Assembly (NCBI RefSeq): GCF_000482865.1
Contig: NZ_AXWW01000048.1
Location: 1-64,000 of the forward strand
Length of the DNA: 64,000 nt
Source: Actinokineospora inagensis DSM 44258
GTDB lineage: Bacteria > Actinomycetota > Actinomycetes > Mycobacteriales > Pseudonocardiaceae
Reading direction: 5' to 3'
Shown: positions 48,876 through 57,222 of the stretch, one piece after another
Numbering within the stretch: position 1 is the first letter of the stretch
Layout of the letters: every line of letters starts with the position of its first letter
Program-made: the position numbers and the translations under genes
The notes under the pieces: model-generated
Database searches by the model: none
What the model saw: only the letters and a program-made list of their open reading frames with translations
What the model was told of the DNA's origin: nothing

Positions 48876-49337
48876 GTGGACCCCGACCCGATCGCGTCCT
48901 GGCCGACCGGCAGGCTCCTGTCCGTCGCCGCGCGCCTGGTGGAACACTCCTGGCAGCGCTTCCTCGCCGCCCGCGGGCTCACCCACGCCGGCCTGATCAC
49001 GCTGCACCTGCTGGTCGACGGGCCCCGGCCGCAACGATCCCTGGCACGCGGGGTCAAGGTGACCGACCAGACGATGAGCCGGACCATCGACCGGCTGTTC
49101 CGGTCCGGACTGGTCGAACGCGGGACCGACCCGACCGACCGCCGCCGCACGGTGATCACCATGACCCCGGCGGGCCGGAACGCGCACGCCGAGGCCCTGC
49201 GGGCCGAACGCGAGGCGCCCGAGGTCCTCGGCGCGGTCCGGGACTACGACGCCTTCCGCGGCCAGTTGGTCGAGTTGATCACAGCGCTGGGTGTGGAGCG
49301 GGCCACCGCCGTCCGCGCCGACGAGGTCATGGAGTAG
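48876..49337 (+). CDS. MarR-family transcriptional regulator
   Basis: A 153-aa winged-helix protein from GTG 48876 after AGGAGG. The DNA-binding helices and wing are RSLARGVKVTDQTMSRTIDRLFRSGLVERGTDPTDRRRTVITMTPAG (residues about 54-99). Flanking helices form the dimer and ligand domain. Divergent from the MMPL exporter. It most likely represses the exporter and itself through the palindrome at 48825-48846, released by a lipophilic ligand. Confidence 0.88.
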   Translation: MDPDPIASWPTGRLLSVAARLVEHSWQRFLAARGLTHAGLITLHLLVDGPRPQRSLARGVKVTDQTMSRTIDRLFRSGLVERGTDPTDRRRTVITMTPAGRNAHAEALRAEREAPEVLGAVRDYDAFRGQLVELITALGVERATAVRADEVME

Positions 49338-49340
49338 CGC

Positions 49341-49370
49341 GGGTGGGAGCGGTGTTCACCGCTCCCACCC
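49341..49370. terminator. Bidirectional terminator between marR and qor
   Basis: GGGTGGGAGCGGTG (49341-49354) and CACCGCTCCCACCC (49357-49370) form a perfect 14-bp palindrome with a two-base centre between convergent genes. Confidence 0.8.
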
Positions 49371-49378
49371 GGCCGCGC

Positions 49379-50350
49379 TCACGGGATCAGCAGTAGCTTC
49401 CCGGTCGTGCGTCGCCCTTCCAGGTCCTCGTGCGCCGTTCGCGCGTCCGCCAACGGGTACTGGCCGCCGATGCGGAGCTTGAGGGCGCCCGCGACGATGG
49501 CGTCGAAGATCTCGCCGATGCGCCAGGCGTTCTCCTCCGGGGTGGCCAGGTAGTGGGCGAGGGTCGGGCGGGTCAGGAAGACCGACCCGGCGGCGTTGAG
49601 CCGTTGCGGGTCGAACGGGCCGACCGGACCGCTGGACGCGCCGAACAGGGCCAGCACACCCCGCTGCCGGAGCACCTGGAGGTCACCGTCGAAGGTGGAC
49701 GCGCCGACGCCGTCGTACACCGCCGCCACGCCCGCCCCGTCGGTGATCTCCTTGGTGCGGGCGACGAAGTCCTCCGAGGTGTACCGGATCACCTCGTCCG
49801 CGCCCGCCTCGCGGGCCAACTGCTCCTTCTCCCCCGTCGACACCGTGCCGATCACCCGCGCGCCACGGGCCTTCGCCAGTTGGACCAGCAGCAGACCGAC
49901 CCCACCCGCGGCCGCGTGCACCAGCACCGTGTCGCCCTCCTGGACCGGGTAGGTCGAGGCGACGAGGTAGTGCGCGGTGAGGCCCTGCAGGAGCGCCGCG
50001 GCGGCGTCGTGGTCGTTGACACCCGCGGGGACCGGGGCCGCCCACGCGGCCGGGAGGACGACCTGCTCGGCGTAGCTGTCGTTGCCCTGGGCCCACGCGA
50101 CCCGGTCGCCGACCGCGATGCCGGTGACCGAGGACCCGACGGCCTCGACCGTGCCCGCGCCCTCCTTGCCGGGGACGAAGGGCAGCGGCACCTTGTAGGC
50201 GCCGGAGCGCTGGTAGGTGTCGATGTAGTTCACGCCCGCGGCGGCGACTCGGACGAGCACCTCGTCGGGGCCGGGGGTCTTGGCGTCCACTTCGGCGAGG
50301 GCGAGTACTTCCGGTCCGCCGTTCTCCGTGACAACGATCGCCTTGGGCAC
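49379..50350 (-). CDS. qor: Quinone oxidoreductase (zinc-independent MDR family)
   Basis: A 323-aa NADPH-dependent reductase of the medium-chain family. GTG 50350 (MPKAIVVTENGGPEVLALAEVDAK). The GroES-like N-domain has RVAAAGVNYIDTYQRSGAYKVPLP. The Rossmann fold has VLVHAAAGGVGLLLVQLAK and ARVIGTVSTGEKEQLAREAGAD. Zinc-ligand Cys and His are absent, as in QOR. It reduces quinones by one electron or other enones; the physiological substrate is unknown. Confidence 0.9.
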   Translation of the reverse strand: MPKAIVVTENGGPEVLALAEVDAKTPGPDEVLVRVAAAGVNYIDTYQRSGAYKVPLPFVPGKEGAGTVEAVGSSVTGIAVGDRVAWAQGNDSYAEQVVLPAAWAAPVPAGVNDHDAAAALLQGLTAHYLVASTYPVQEGDTVLVHAAAGGVGLLLVQLAKARGARVIGTVSTGEKEQLAREAGADEVIRYTSEDFVARTKEITDGAGVAAVYDGVGASTFDGDLQVLRQRGVLALFGASSGPVGPFDPQRLNAAGSVFLTRPTLAHYLATPEENAWRIGEIFDAIVAGALKLRIGGQYPLADARTAHEDLEGRRTTGKLLLIP

Positions 50351-50472
50351 TGCCCACTCCTTAGCTCAATTCGTCGCTTGACGTTCGGGTGCAACGCCGG
50401 AACGCGGGGGCCGCGTCCCTTCTCCCACAGTGTGGGAGACACGTCCACTCGACAGCGCATAGGCTGCACGTC

Positions 50473-50760
50473 ATGGCGAACACCAGTGACTCCGTACGCT
50501 CCGCAGAGGCGTTCGTGGCGGCACACGGCAAGCCGTCGCGGGCCGTGGTCGAGAACATCGGACGGGCGGGGGCTCGGGTCGTGCTCGTCGGTGCCGACGG
50601 CGCGATGGGCGACCTGATCGTGTCCGACGTCGAGGCCGGGGCCGCATTGGTGGCGGGGATCGACGGTCTTGAGGCCGCCGAGTGGGACCGCGAGACCGTG
50701 GCCGCCACCCGGATCGGCGCCCAGCACCGCGCCAAGATGGCCGCCCGCGTCCGCGGCTAG
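50473..50760 (+). CDS. Small conserved hypothetical protein
   Basis: A 95-aa soluble protein from ATG 50473 (MANTSDSVRSAEAFVAAHGK). It has a compact alpha/beta segment (ARVVLVGADGAMGDLIVSDVEAGAALVAGIDGL) and a basic C-terminal tail. In-frame sequence back to 50389 is GC-rich and lacks a ribosome binding site, so the shorter start is preferred. No catalytic residues are apparent. It converges on ctaA, and the two stop codons overlap by four bases (50757-50760). Confidence 0.65.
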   Translation: MANTSDSVRSAEAFVAAHGKPSRAVVENIGRAGARVVLVGADGAMGDLIVSDVEAGAALVAGIDGLEAAEWDRETVAATRIGAQHRAKMAARVRG

Positions 50761-51764
50761 CCCGCCTGGACGCTGACCTTCGCGGGCGACGGGGCGACAG
50801 CGCGGTCACGGGTCGCGCACCACATCGCGGCGGTCGCGACGATGACCCCGGTCGCGCCGAGGACGTGCAGCGACACCAGCAGCTCCGGCACCCCGGTCCA
50901 GTACTGCACGAACCCGAGCGCGCCCTGACCGAGGACCACCGCCACCAGGATGGTGTACCGGCGCCACAGCGCCTTGTCGGCGTCACCCGTGCGCAGCAGG
51001 ACACCCGCGGCCAGCAGAATGCCCAGGTAGACGAACAGGAACGCGGCGTGCACGTGGGCCAACGTGTCCACCGGGACGTCCAGCCGCTCGGTCCCCGGGT
51101 CGCCCGCGTGCGGGCCTGCGCCGGTCACCATGGTGCCCGCGACCAGTAACCCCACCAGCACCACGACCGACCCGGTGAGCAGGCCGGGCAGCGCGGCGGG
51201 CACCCGCCCCACCGGAGCGCGCTCCGGGTCGGGGACGGCGTTGGCGAACACCACCGACAGCCAGATCATGATGGTCGACACGAGGAAGTGCACCGCCACG
51301 GTCCACCACAGCAGGTCCATCCGCACGGTGATCCCGCCGAGGACCGCCTGTACGACCACCCCGACCGGCATGACCAGGCCCAGTCGCACGTACTCGCGGC
51401 GGCGCGGGCGGTGCAGGTAGGCGAGGGCGAACGCGGCGAACGCCACGAACCCGACGATCCCGGTGAACATGCGGTTGCCGAACTCGATCCACTGGTGCAG
51501 CGCCGCGAACTCGGGGTGGTTGACCGGCACCAGGCTGCCCGGCTGGCACTCCGGCCAGGTGCGGCACCCCAACCCGGACCCGGTCACCCGGACCACCGAC
51601 CCGGTGACCGCGATCAGCGCCTGCGTCACCACCACCGCGACCGCCACCGCCCGCTGCAGGCGGGGACTGGGGGAGGGGAGCGCGTCGACGCGGGCCTTCA
51701 GGTTTTCCAACGGCACCAACCGATGGTAAGCCGGGTTCACTGAGGGCCGCGGCGCGGGAGTCAC
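50757..51764 (-). CDS. ctaA: Haem A synthase
   Basis: A 335-aa membrane enzyme with about eight helices, converting haem O (from CtaB) to haem A. Conserved His segments are ALHQWIEFGNRMFTG near residue 90, AVHFLVSTIMIW, HVHAAFLFVYLG and VSLHVLGATG, giving two haem-binding sites. A cysteine pair in CRTWPEC (about residues 67-73) matches the redox Cys motif of CtaA. The GTG at 51764 has no ribosome binding site; an internal GTG at 51716 is an alternative. Close to ctaB, as expected for one pathway. Confidence 0.92.
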   Translation of the reverse strand: MTPAPRPSVNPAYHRLVPLENLKARVDALPSPSPRLQRAVAVAVVVTQALIAVTGSVVRVTGSGLGCRTWPECQPGSLVPVNHPEFAALHQWIEFGNRMFTGIVGFVAFAAFALAYLHRPRRREYVRLGLVMPVGVVVQAVLGGITVRMDLLWWTVAVHFLVSTIMIWLSVVFANAVPDPERAPVGRVPAALPGLLTGSVVVLVGLLVAGTMVTGAGPHAGDPGTERLDVPVDTLAHVHAAFLFVYLGILLAAGVLLRTGDADKALWRRYTILVAVVLGQGALGFVQYWTGVPELLVSLHVLGATGVIVATAAMWCATRDRAVAPSPAKVSVQAG

Positions 51765-51863
51765 TAGCGTGCGTTGGCTCTCACCGCGCGCCGATCCGGG
51801 AAAGTGTGGGCATGCTCGCGAAAGGACCCCACGCGGTGATCACGGCGAACTACACTCTGTCGC

Positions 51864-51890
51864 GGAAGGCGGACTCCCCCACCGCCTTCC
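51864..51890 (-). terminator. Terminator of the ABC exporter operon
   Basis: GGAAGGCGG (51864-51872) and CCGCCTTCC (51882-51890) form a nine-base-pair hairpin with a nine-base loop, about 70 bases past the permease stop (51961). Confidence 0.6.
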
Positions 51891-51960
51891 CGGCTGTCGT
51901 CGGGCCGGTTCATCCCCCACGACCCGTCCGACGGCAGCCCCATCCAGCGCTCAGGTGGGC

Positions 51961-52740
51961 TCAGGTGAGCCTGGTCGTCCGCGTCGCGGCCAACCCGGCC
52001 AGCGCGCCCCAGCCCACCAGCGTGACCACAGTGGACAACGCGGGCGCCGCGTGGTGCGCGAGCACGTCGGTCAGCGCCTGGGTCAGCGCCGCCGAGGGCA
52101 ACAACCGGACCACATCGGCCATCCCGGACGGCAACGTGTCGGTGGTGAGCACGACCCCGCCCGCGAGCAGCAGCACCAGCCACACGACGTTCGCCAGCGC
52201 CAACACCACCTCGGCCTTGAGCGCCCCACCGAGCAACACCCCGAGCGCCCCGAAGGTGAGCGTGCCCAACACCACCAGCACGACCGTCCACACCAGACCG
52301 GCGGCGGACGGCGCCCACCCGAGCAGCGCGCCGACCACCCCCAACACGACCAGTTGGATGGCCACGACCGCCAGGCACCCCACGACCCGCCCGGCCACCA
52401 GCAACCACCGGGGCAACGCCGTGGCCGCCAACCGCTTCAACACCCCGTACCGCCGGTCGAACCCGAGCGCGATCGCCTGCCCGGTGAACGCCGTGGACAT
52501 GACGGCCAGCGCGAACACCCGGGGAACCAGGTTGTCGACCCTCGGCTCGGGCAGCTTGACCACGTGCACCAAGTCCAACCCGATGAGCAGGGCGAGCGGG
52601 ATGAGCAGGGTGAGCAGCACCTGCTCGCCGTTGCGCAGGGTGAGCGCGGCCTCGGTGCGCGCGTGGGTGAACAGCATCCGCGCCACCCGCCCCCGACCGG
52701 GGGCCGGGGCGAAGGTGCCGGGGGCGAACCTGGTGCTCAC
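51961..52740 (-). CDS. ABC-2 type transporter permease
   Basis: A 259-aa membrane protein with six helices (about residues 40-58, 70-92, 112-137, 143-168, 173-195 and 232-252). It has the ABC-2 pattern of N-terminal LFTHARTEAALTLRNGEQVLLTLLIPLALL, then helix groups and AVMSTAFTGQAIALGFDRRYGVLKRL. GTG 52740 overlaps the stop of a 29-aa mini-ORF. It pairs with the ATPase at 52823-53749 to make an exporter, of drug or lipid type. Confidence 0.9.
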   Translation of the reverse strand: MSTRFAPGTFAPAPGRGRVARMLFTHARTEAALTLRNGEQVLLTLLIPLALLIGLDLVHVVKLPEPRVDNLVPRVFALAVMSTAFTGQAIALGFDRRYGVLKRLAATALPRWLLVAGRVVGCLAVVAIQLVVLGVVGALLGWAPSAAGLVWTVVLVVLGTLTFGALGVLLGGALKAEVVLALANVVWLVLLLAGGVVLTTDTLPSGMADVVRLLPSAALTQALTDVLAHHAAPALSTVVTLVGWGALAGLAATRTTRLT

Positions 52741-52826
52741 GAGCCCGACTCCAGCCAGGTCACGCGGGTGACTAGTTCCTGCGCCGTGCGGCGCGGGTCG
52801 GGGGCCGGGTTGAGCCTGGTGGTCAC
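52737..52826 (-). CDS. 29-codon mini-ORF bridging ABC ATPase and permease
   Basis: GTG at 52826 overlaps the ATPase TGA, and its own TGA at 52739-52737 overlaps the permease GTG (GTGA both times). Its start MTTRLNPAPDP resembles the permease N-terminus (MSTRFAPGTFAPAP). The 19-base strings at 52812-52830 and 52726-52744 differ at two positions only, suggesting a duplicated start region. No other similarity is recognised. It may couple translation, or be a decayed duplicate. Confidence 0.4.
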   Translation of the reverse strand: MTTRLNPAPDPRRTAQELVTRVTWLESGS

Positions 52827-53749
52827 GAGCGCAGCTCCCGTCCGGTCAGGTCGAGGAAGACGTCCTCGAGGCTGCGCCGACCGACCCGCAGTTCCTCGGC
52901 GAGCACGCCCTGCTGGGCGCACCACGCGGTGACCGTCGACACGACCTGGGGGTCGACCGAACCGGTGACCAGGTAGCCGCCGGGGGAGGGTTCGGACACC
53001 CGGCAGTCCTCCGGGAGCGCCGCCACCAGCAGGCCGGTGTCCATCCCGGACTTGGCCCGGAACCGCAGTGCCTGCTCCTCGGGGCGTTCCTCGGTCAGCT
53101 CGGCCGGGGTGCCCGCGGCGACCACCCGGCCACCGTCGATGATCACGACGTGGTCGGCGAGCGCCTCGGCCTCCTCCATCAGGTGGGTGGTCAGCAGCAC
53201 CGCAACCCCGTCCGCGCGCAGCGCCGCCACCAGGTCCCACACCAGCCGCCTGGCCTGCGGGTCCATCCCGGCGGTCGGTTCGTCCAGGAACACCAGTTCC
53301 GGGCGGCCGACCAGCGCGCAGGCCAGCGAGAGCCGCTGCTGCTGACCGCCGGAGAGCCGCTTGTACGGGGTCCGCGAGCACGACGCCAACCCCAGCGTGT
53401 CGATCAGCCATGCGGGGTCGAGCGGGTTCGCCGCGCACGCGGCCACCAGCCGCAGCATCTCCGCCGCCCGCACCCCCGGGTACGCGCCGCCGCCCTGCGG
53501 CATCACACCGATCCGGGGCCGCAGCCGCGCGCCGTCGACGACCGGGTCGAGGCCGAGCACCCGGACCGTGCCGGAGTCGGCCCGGCGGAACCCCTCGCAC
53601 ACCTCGACGGTGGAGGTCTTGCCCGCGCCGTTGGGGCCGAGCAGGGCCATGACCTCGCCGGGCGCCAACCGGAACCCGACCCCGTCCACGGCCGTGGTCG
53701 ATCCGTACGTCTTGACCAGGTCGGACACCTCGACGGCTGCCGTGCTCAC
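52823..53749 (-). CDS. ABC transporter ATP-binding protein
   Basis: A 308-aa ATPase using GTG 53749 (MSTAAVEVSDLVKTYGSTTAVDGVGF). Walker A is LLGPNGAGKTSTVE near residues 39-52, the Q-loop MPQGGGAYPGVR, the signature LSGGQQQRLSLACAL, Walker B ELVFLDEPTAGMDPQA, and the H-loop TTHLMEEAEALAD. The C-terminal 90 residues are a DrrA-like accessory domain. It powers export through the downstream permease and probably handles hydrophobic compounds. Confidence 0.92.
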   Translation of the reverse strand: MSTAAVEVSDLVKTYGSTTAVDGVGFRLAPGEVMALLGPNGAGKTSTVEVCEGFRRADSGTVRVLGLDPVVDGARLRPRIGVMPQGGGAYPGVRAAEMLRLVAACAANPLDPAWLIDTLGLASCSRTPYKRLSGGQQQRLSLACALVGRPELVFLDEPTAGMDPQARRLVWDLVAALRADGVAVLLTTHLMEEAEALADHVVIIDGGRVVAAGTPAELTEERPEEQALRFRAKSGMDTGLLVAALPEDCRVSEPSPGGYLVTGSVDPQVVSTVTAWCAQQGVLAEELRVGRRSLEDVFLDLTGRELRS

Positions 53750-53784
53750 AGCGGCCAAGCCTAGGGCGTGGGCGCCGTCACGCC

Positions 53785-55374
53785 CTAGGCGGGCGCCGGG
53801 TCCCGGCGCGGGATGTGCCCGCGCACCACGAGAACGGCCACTGTGGTCACCACGATCGCGCCGATGTAGGCGTACGGCAGGACGAACACGCGACCGTCGA
53901 AGGTGGACCCGGTGGGGCCGAGCGCCACCGCCAACCCGGTGCTGACCGCGGTCGCCGCCACCCGGAACCGGGTGTTGCCCGCGCCCGCCGCCAACGGGAC
54001 CGCCGCCCACAGCAGGTACCACGGCTGCACGGTCGCCCCGAACACCAGCACCGCGCCCAGCGCCACGCCGAGCCCGGTCAGCGGCCGCAGCTTCCAGCGG
54101 AACCCGTCCAGCAGCAGCTTCGCCGCGATCAGCGGCCCGATCACCGCGCCGAGCAGGCGGCTGACGGTGATCGCCGCCTCGATGTGGTTGCCGAGGCCGA
54201 GCACGATCCCCAACCAGCCCGCGCCGAACCCGAGCGCGTTCATCGGCGCCATCCAGCTCTTGATGGTCGACGCGGTGTTCAACGTCGCCACCCAGCCGTA
54301 GCCGAGACCGCTGCCCAGCGACGTCGCCGTCAGCACCACCGCGAACACGACACCGAGCCCACCCGCGACCTGGAACAGGTGCTTCCACCGCCCACCCATC
54401 CGCCGGGCGATGATCACCCCGAGGAACCCGAGCGCCAACGCGGCCGGGATCTTCACCGCCGCGCCCAACGTGATCACCGCGGCGCCGATCGCGTACCAGT
54501 ACAGCTCGCCCGGCTGCCACGGCGGGAACGGCCCGTCCGGCGTCACCCTGGGCGTCCCGCGCAGCGCCAACTCGAACCCGACCAGCATCAACCCGATCGC
54601 CAGCGCCTCGTTGTGCACGCCGACGACCAGGTGGAACAGCACCAGCGGGTTCGCCGCGCCCAGCCACAGCGCGCTCACCGGGCTCACCCCGAACCGCCGG
54701 GCCAGCCGCGGCAGCGCCCACACGATCATCATCAGCCCGCCGAGCGCGACCAGCCGGTGCATCGCCACCCCGGCCACCACGTGGTCCCCGGTCAGCCAGT
54801 TGATCGCCTTGCCCACGGTCAGGAACAACGGCCCGTACGGCGACGGCGTGTCCCGCCACATCGTCGGCACGCCCTGGGTCAGCGGGTGGTTCACGCCGAG
54901 CGCCTGCGCGGGCCCGACCGTGTACGGGTCCTGCCCCATCGCCACGATCTCGCTCTGCGCCAGGTAGCTGTACACGTCCCGGCTGAAACTGGGCACCGTG
55001 AACACCAGCGGCGCGATCCACATGATGAGCGTCCGCGCCATCTGCGGCACCGACACGGCCCGCGCCCGCCCCGGCCGCGACAGCCGCCCCAGCGCCAACC
55101 AGGCCAACACGATCATGAACACCCCGGTGAACGCGAACGCCAACGCCACCGTGGTCATCCGGCTGAACAACCCCAGCACCGGTATCCGGAACACCGGGTT
55201 GAACACCGGCGCCGCCCCCGCCCCCAACGACCCGACCGTCAGCAACAACGAGCCAACCGTGCCGAACCGCCGAATCACGTCCAACTGCCGCCGCTCGCGC
55301 TCGTCCAGCGGACCGGACCCGGTCGGCTGCCGGTCCTCCGCGCGCACCAGTCGGTCCGTGTCTCCCGCCACCAC
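53785..55374 (-). CDS. MptB-like GT-C mannosyltransferase
   Basis: A protein of about 529 aa from GTG 55374 (start uncertain; GTG 55371 is equal). About 12 membrane helices occur. The catalytic loop after the second helix has SFSRDVYSYLAQSEIVAMGQDPYTVGP, with the Asp-rich GT-C motif. This is followed by TPSPYGPLFLTVGKAINWL and VHNEALAIGLMLVGFELALRG, as in mycobacterial MptB. Such enzymes add alpha-1,6-mannose from polyprenyl-phosphate-mannose in lipomannan-type glycolipids. It lies 36 bp from the ABC ATPase on the same strand. Confidence 0.85.
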   Translation of the reverse strand: MVAGDTDRLVRAEDRQPTGSGPLDERERRQLDVIRRFGTVGSLLLTVGSLGAGAAPVFNPVFRIPVLGLFSRMTTVALAFAFTGVFMIVLAWLALGRLSRPGRARAVSVPQMARTLIMWIAPLVFTVPSFSRDVYSYLAQSEIVAMGQDPYTVGPAQALGVNHPLTQGVPTMWRDTPSPYGPLFLTVGKAINWLTGDHVVAGVAMHRLVALGGLMMIVWALPRLARRFGVSPVSALWLGAANPLVLFHLVVGVHNEALAIGLMLVGFELALRGTPRVTPDGPFPPWQPGELYWYAIGAAVITLGAAVKIPAALALGFLGVIIARRMGGRWKHLFQVAGGLGVVFAVVLTATSLGSGLGYGWVATLNTASTIKSWMAPMNALGFGAGWLGIVLGLGNHIEAAITVSRLLGAVIGPLIAAKLLLDGFRWKLRPLTGLGVALGAVLVFGATVQPWYLLWAAVPLAAGAGNTRFRVAATAVSTGLAVALGPTGSTFDGRVFVLPYAYIGAIVVTTVAVLVVRGHIPRRDPAPA

Positions 55375-55405
55375 ATCCGGAAGGGTAGCGGCTCCCTTTG
55401 CACCA

Positions 55406-55417
55406 CTTTGCGCAAAG
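55406..55417. promoter_or_regulatory. 12-bp palindrome upstream of the MptB-like gene
   Basis: CTTTGCGCAAAG, a perfect palindrome about 35 bases upstream of the GTG. Its AT content is unusual for the region, and it may be a regulator site. Confidence 0.4.
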
Positions 55418-55531
55418 CGCGCCTTCCGCCGCCCCGACCTGAGCAGCCCCCGAATCCACCCTCCCACCACCCCCACCCACCCGTCACCCAACGCCGCACC
55501 CCAGGGGACACCCCCAACAGTTGTGGACGAG

Positions 55532-56209
55532 CTGTCCCCACACCCACGGCCCACGGTTGAGGACAGCTCGCCCACACCCGCCCCCGTTGCCTGGGGACAA
55601 GTTGCCCACATCCGCGCCCGGCCAAGTGGGGATGATGTGCCCACACCCGGCCCCGTTGCCTGGGGACGGTTCACCTTCATTCGCGCCCGCCGAGTGGGGA
55701 TTGCCTGCCCACATCCCGCCCCCGTTTGGCTGTGGGCGAGTCGCCCACAGGCGCGCCTGGTCGGGTGGGGACAGCTCGCCCACACTCGTGCCCGCTGAAT
55801 GGGGACAGCTCGCCCTGCGCGTCTGTCGAGTGGGGATGATTTGCCCGAGTTCATCCCCGTTGAGTGGGGGCGGTTCGCCCACACGCGGATCGGTTGGTTG
55901 GGGGCCGGTTGTCCACATTCGTGCGCCGTTGGGGCGGGTTATCTGCACGAGTGGCTCGTTGAACGGGGACGGGTGCCCCACACTCGTGGCCCTGGTTTGG
56001 GGGCGGATTGTCCACACCCGTGCCCTGGCGGTGGGGGACTGGTTGTCCGCACCTGGGGCCGTTGGTTGGGGGCGGGTTGCCCACATTGTGCGCCCCTCGA
56101 ATAGGGGTGGGTTGTCCACACTTGCGCTCGTTGTGTTGGGGGTGGGTTGTCCGCATGCATCTCCGGAGCGGTGGGGGCGGGTTGTCCACATCGGCCGTGG
56201 TCATCCACG
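55532..56209 (+). repeat. 34-35-bp array of about 20 DnaA-box-like units upstream of sufR
   Basis: Units of the form GGGGGCGGGTTGTCCACA followed by about 16 variable bases (often CGTGCCC). The nine-base boxes start at 55568, 55602, 55637, 55705, 55741, 55776, 55810, 55841, 55875, 55909, 55939, 56008, 56043, 56077, 56112, 56147 and 56182, usually 34-35 bases apart. Exact TTGTCCACA occurs at 55909, 56008, 56112 and 56182. Leftward units degrade to TCGCCCACA or TTGCCCACA. A further TCATCCACG follows the last unit at 56201, 19 bases on. No gene is supported in 55400-56450. Confidence 0.8.
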
Positions 56210-56452
56210 GGTCGAGCTTGCGGGTCGGGTTTCCACCGTCTGCGCGACTACGCTTGACTCGGGGGCTGCTCAGGTCGGGTGTGCCGGTCGTTTGTCATCC
56301 GGTGCAGGTGGGCATGGGGCGCCCCAGCTCGCCACACCCGCCGGCCTGCGACTTGGTCAAAAGCCGTTTCCCCTGGTAGCGGCTGCGCCAACCGGACTGC
56401 ATGTGGCCTGGGCCACACCGGGGGACCCCCACCTTTGCCGTTCGCCGGGAAA

Positions 56453-56458
56453 TAAGAC
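56453..56458 (+). promoter_or_regulatory. sufR: Minus-10-like hexamer upstream of sufR
   Basis: TAAGAC ends 11 bases before the GTG, so the transcript would begin within about five bases of the start codon and be nearly leaderless. No ribosome binding site precedes the GTG. Confidence 0.4.
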
Positions 56459-56473
56459 ACACTTGTGTTGTGA
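56459..56473 (+). promoter_or_regulatory. sufR: SufR operator overlapping the sufR start
   Basis: ACACT-TGTGT-TGTGA matches the ACACT-N5-TGTGA element reported for the mycobacterial SufR repressor, as I recall it. It lies between the minus-10-like hexamer and the start codon and includes the GTG (56470). Bound holo-SufR would block both initiation and the start region, giving autoregulation of the whole suf operon. Confidence 0.65.
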
Positions 56474-57222
56474 AAAAGACCGCCCCGGCTCCGCGGACCG
56501 CGACGGAGGCAACTGCCCCCGCCGTGGCCGGGCAGCAGGCTGATGGGCGCACCCGCGAGGGTGTGGCCCGGCTGCTGCTGGAGCGGGGGCCGGTCACGGC
56601 GGTCGCGATCGCCGAGGCGTTGGGGTTGAGTCCGACCGCTGTCCGCAGGCACTTGGACGCACTGGTCGCCGACGGGGAGGCGTACACGCGTGACGCCCCG
56701 CGTCGGGAGGTCAGGGGCCGTGGGCGACCGGCGCGGCTTTTCCTGCTCACCGAGGCCGGGCGGTCCCGGTTCGGGCACGCCTACGACGACCTCGCGATCT
56801 CCGCGCTGCGCTTCCTCGCCGAGAGCGGGGGGGAGCAGGCGGTCCGCGCCTTCGCGGAGCGCCGGGTGGCCACGCTGGTCGACCGGCACCGCGACGCCGT
56901 GGCCGCGCTCGCCGACCCTGTGGACCGCGCCGAGGCCTTGGCCACGGCGCTGACCAGGGAGGGCTACGCCGCATCGACGCGCAGTGTCGGCGCGGGGGAA
57001 CAGCTGTGCCAGCACCACTGTCCGGTGGCGCACGTGGCGGCCGAGTTCCCCCAGCTGTGCGAGGTCGAGACGGCGGCGTTCGCCGACCTGTTGGGCACGC
57101 ACGTCCAGCGGTTGGCGACGATCGCCCGGGGCGACGCCGCGTGTACCACCCACGTGCCGCACCTCGCCGGGGAACCCGGCGGGCGGGCACGTCAGATCCC
57201 GGATGGAGGGAAGTCCCCATGA
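56470..57222 (+). CDS. sufR: Iron-sulfur-dependent repressor SufR
   Basis: A 250-aa DeoR/ArsR-like winged-helix repressor of the suf operon. The HTH is [26 protein letters not shown] (residues about 38-63), followed by a wing with [16 protein letters not shown]. The C-terminal ligand region has [22 protein letters not shown] (about 186-207), with three cysteines that can hold an Fe-S cluster. The near-leaderless GTG start lies inside the operator. The stop overlaps the sufB ATG (ATGA). Confidence 0.92.
   Translation: MKKTAPAPRTATEATAPAVAGQQADGRTREGVARLLLERGPVTAVAIAEALGLSPTAVRRHLDALVADGEAYTRDAPRREVRGRGRPARLFLLTEAGRSRFGHAYDDLAISALRFLAESGGEQAVRAFAERRVATLVDRHRDAVAALADPVDRAEALATALTREGYAASTRSVGAGEQLCQHHCPVAHVAAEFPQLCEVETAAFADLLGTHVQRLATIARGDAACTTHVPHLAGEPGGRARQIPDGGKSP

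Noticed and set aside
55532-56209. Chromosomal origin of replication suggested by many DnaA-like boxes
   Set aside because: No dnaA, dnaN, gyrB or rpmH nearby, no AT-rich unwinding region, and most boxes are imperfect. The regular 35-bp spacing is also unlike known actinobacterial oriC.
56254-56275. TTGACT at 56254 as the minus-35 of a fifth element copy
   Set aside because: The box pair and a TACGCT hexamer match in spacing, but TTGACT is 26 bases too far downstream, there is no ATG at the expected place, and the GGTCAA block is missing. It is kept only as a note on the array.
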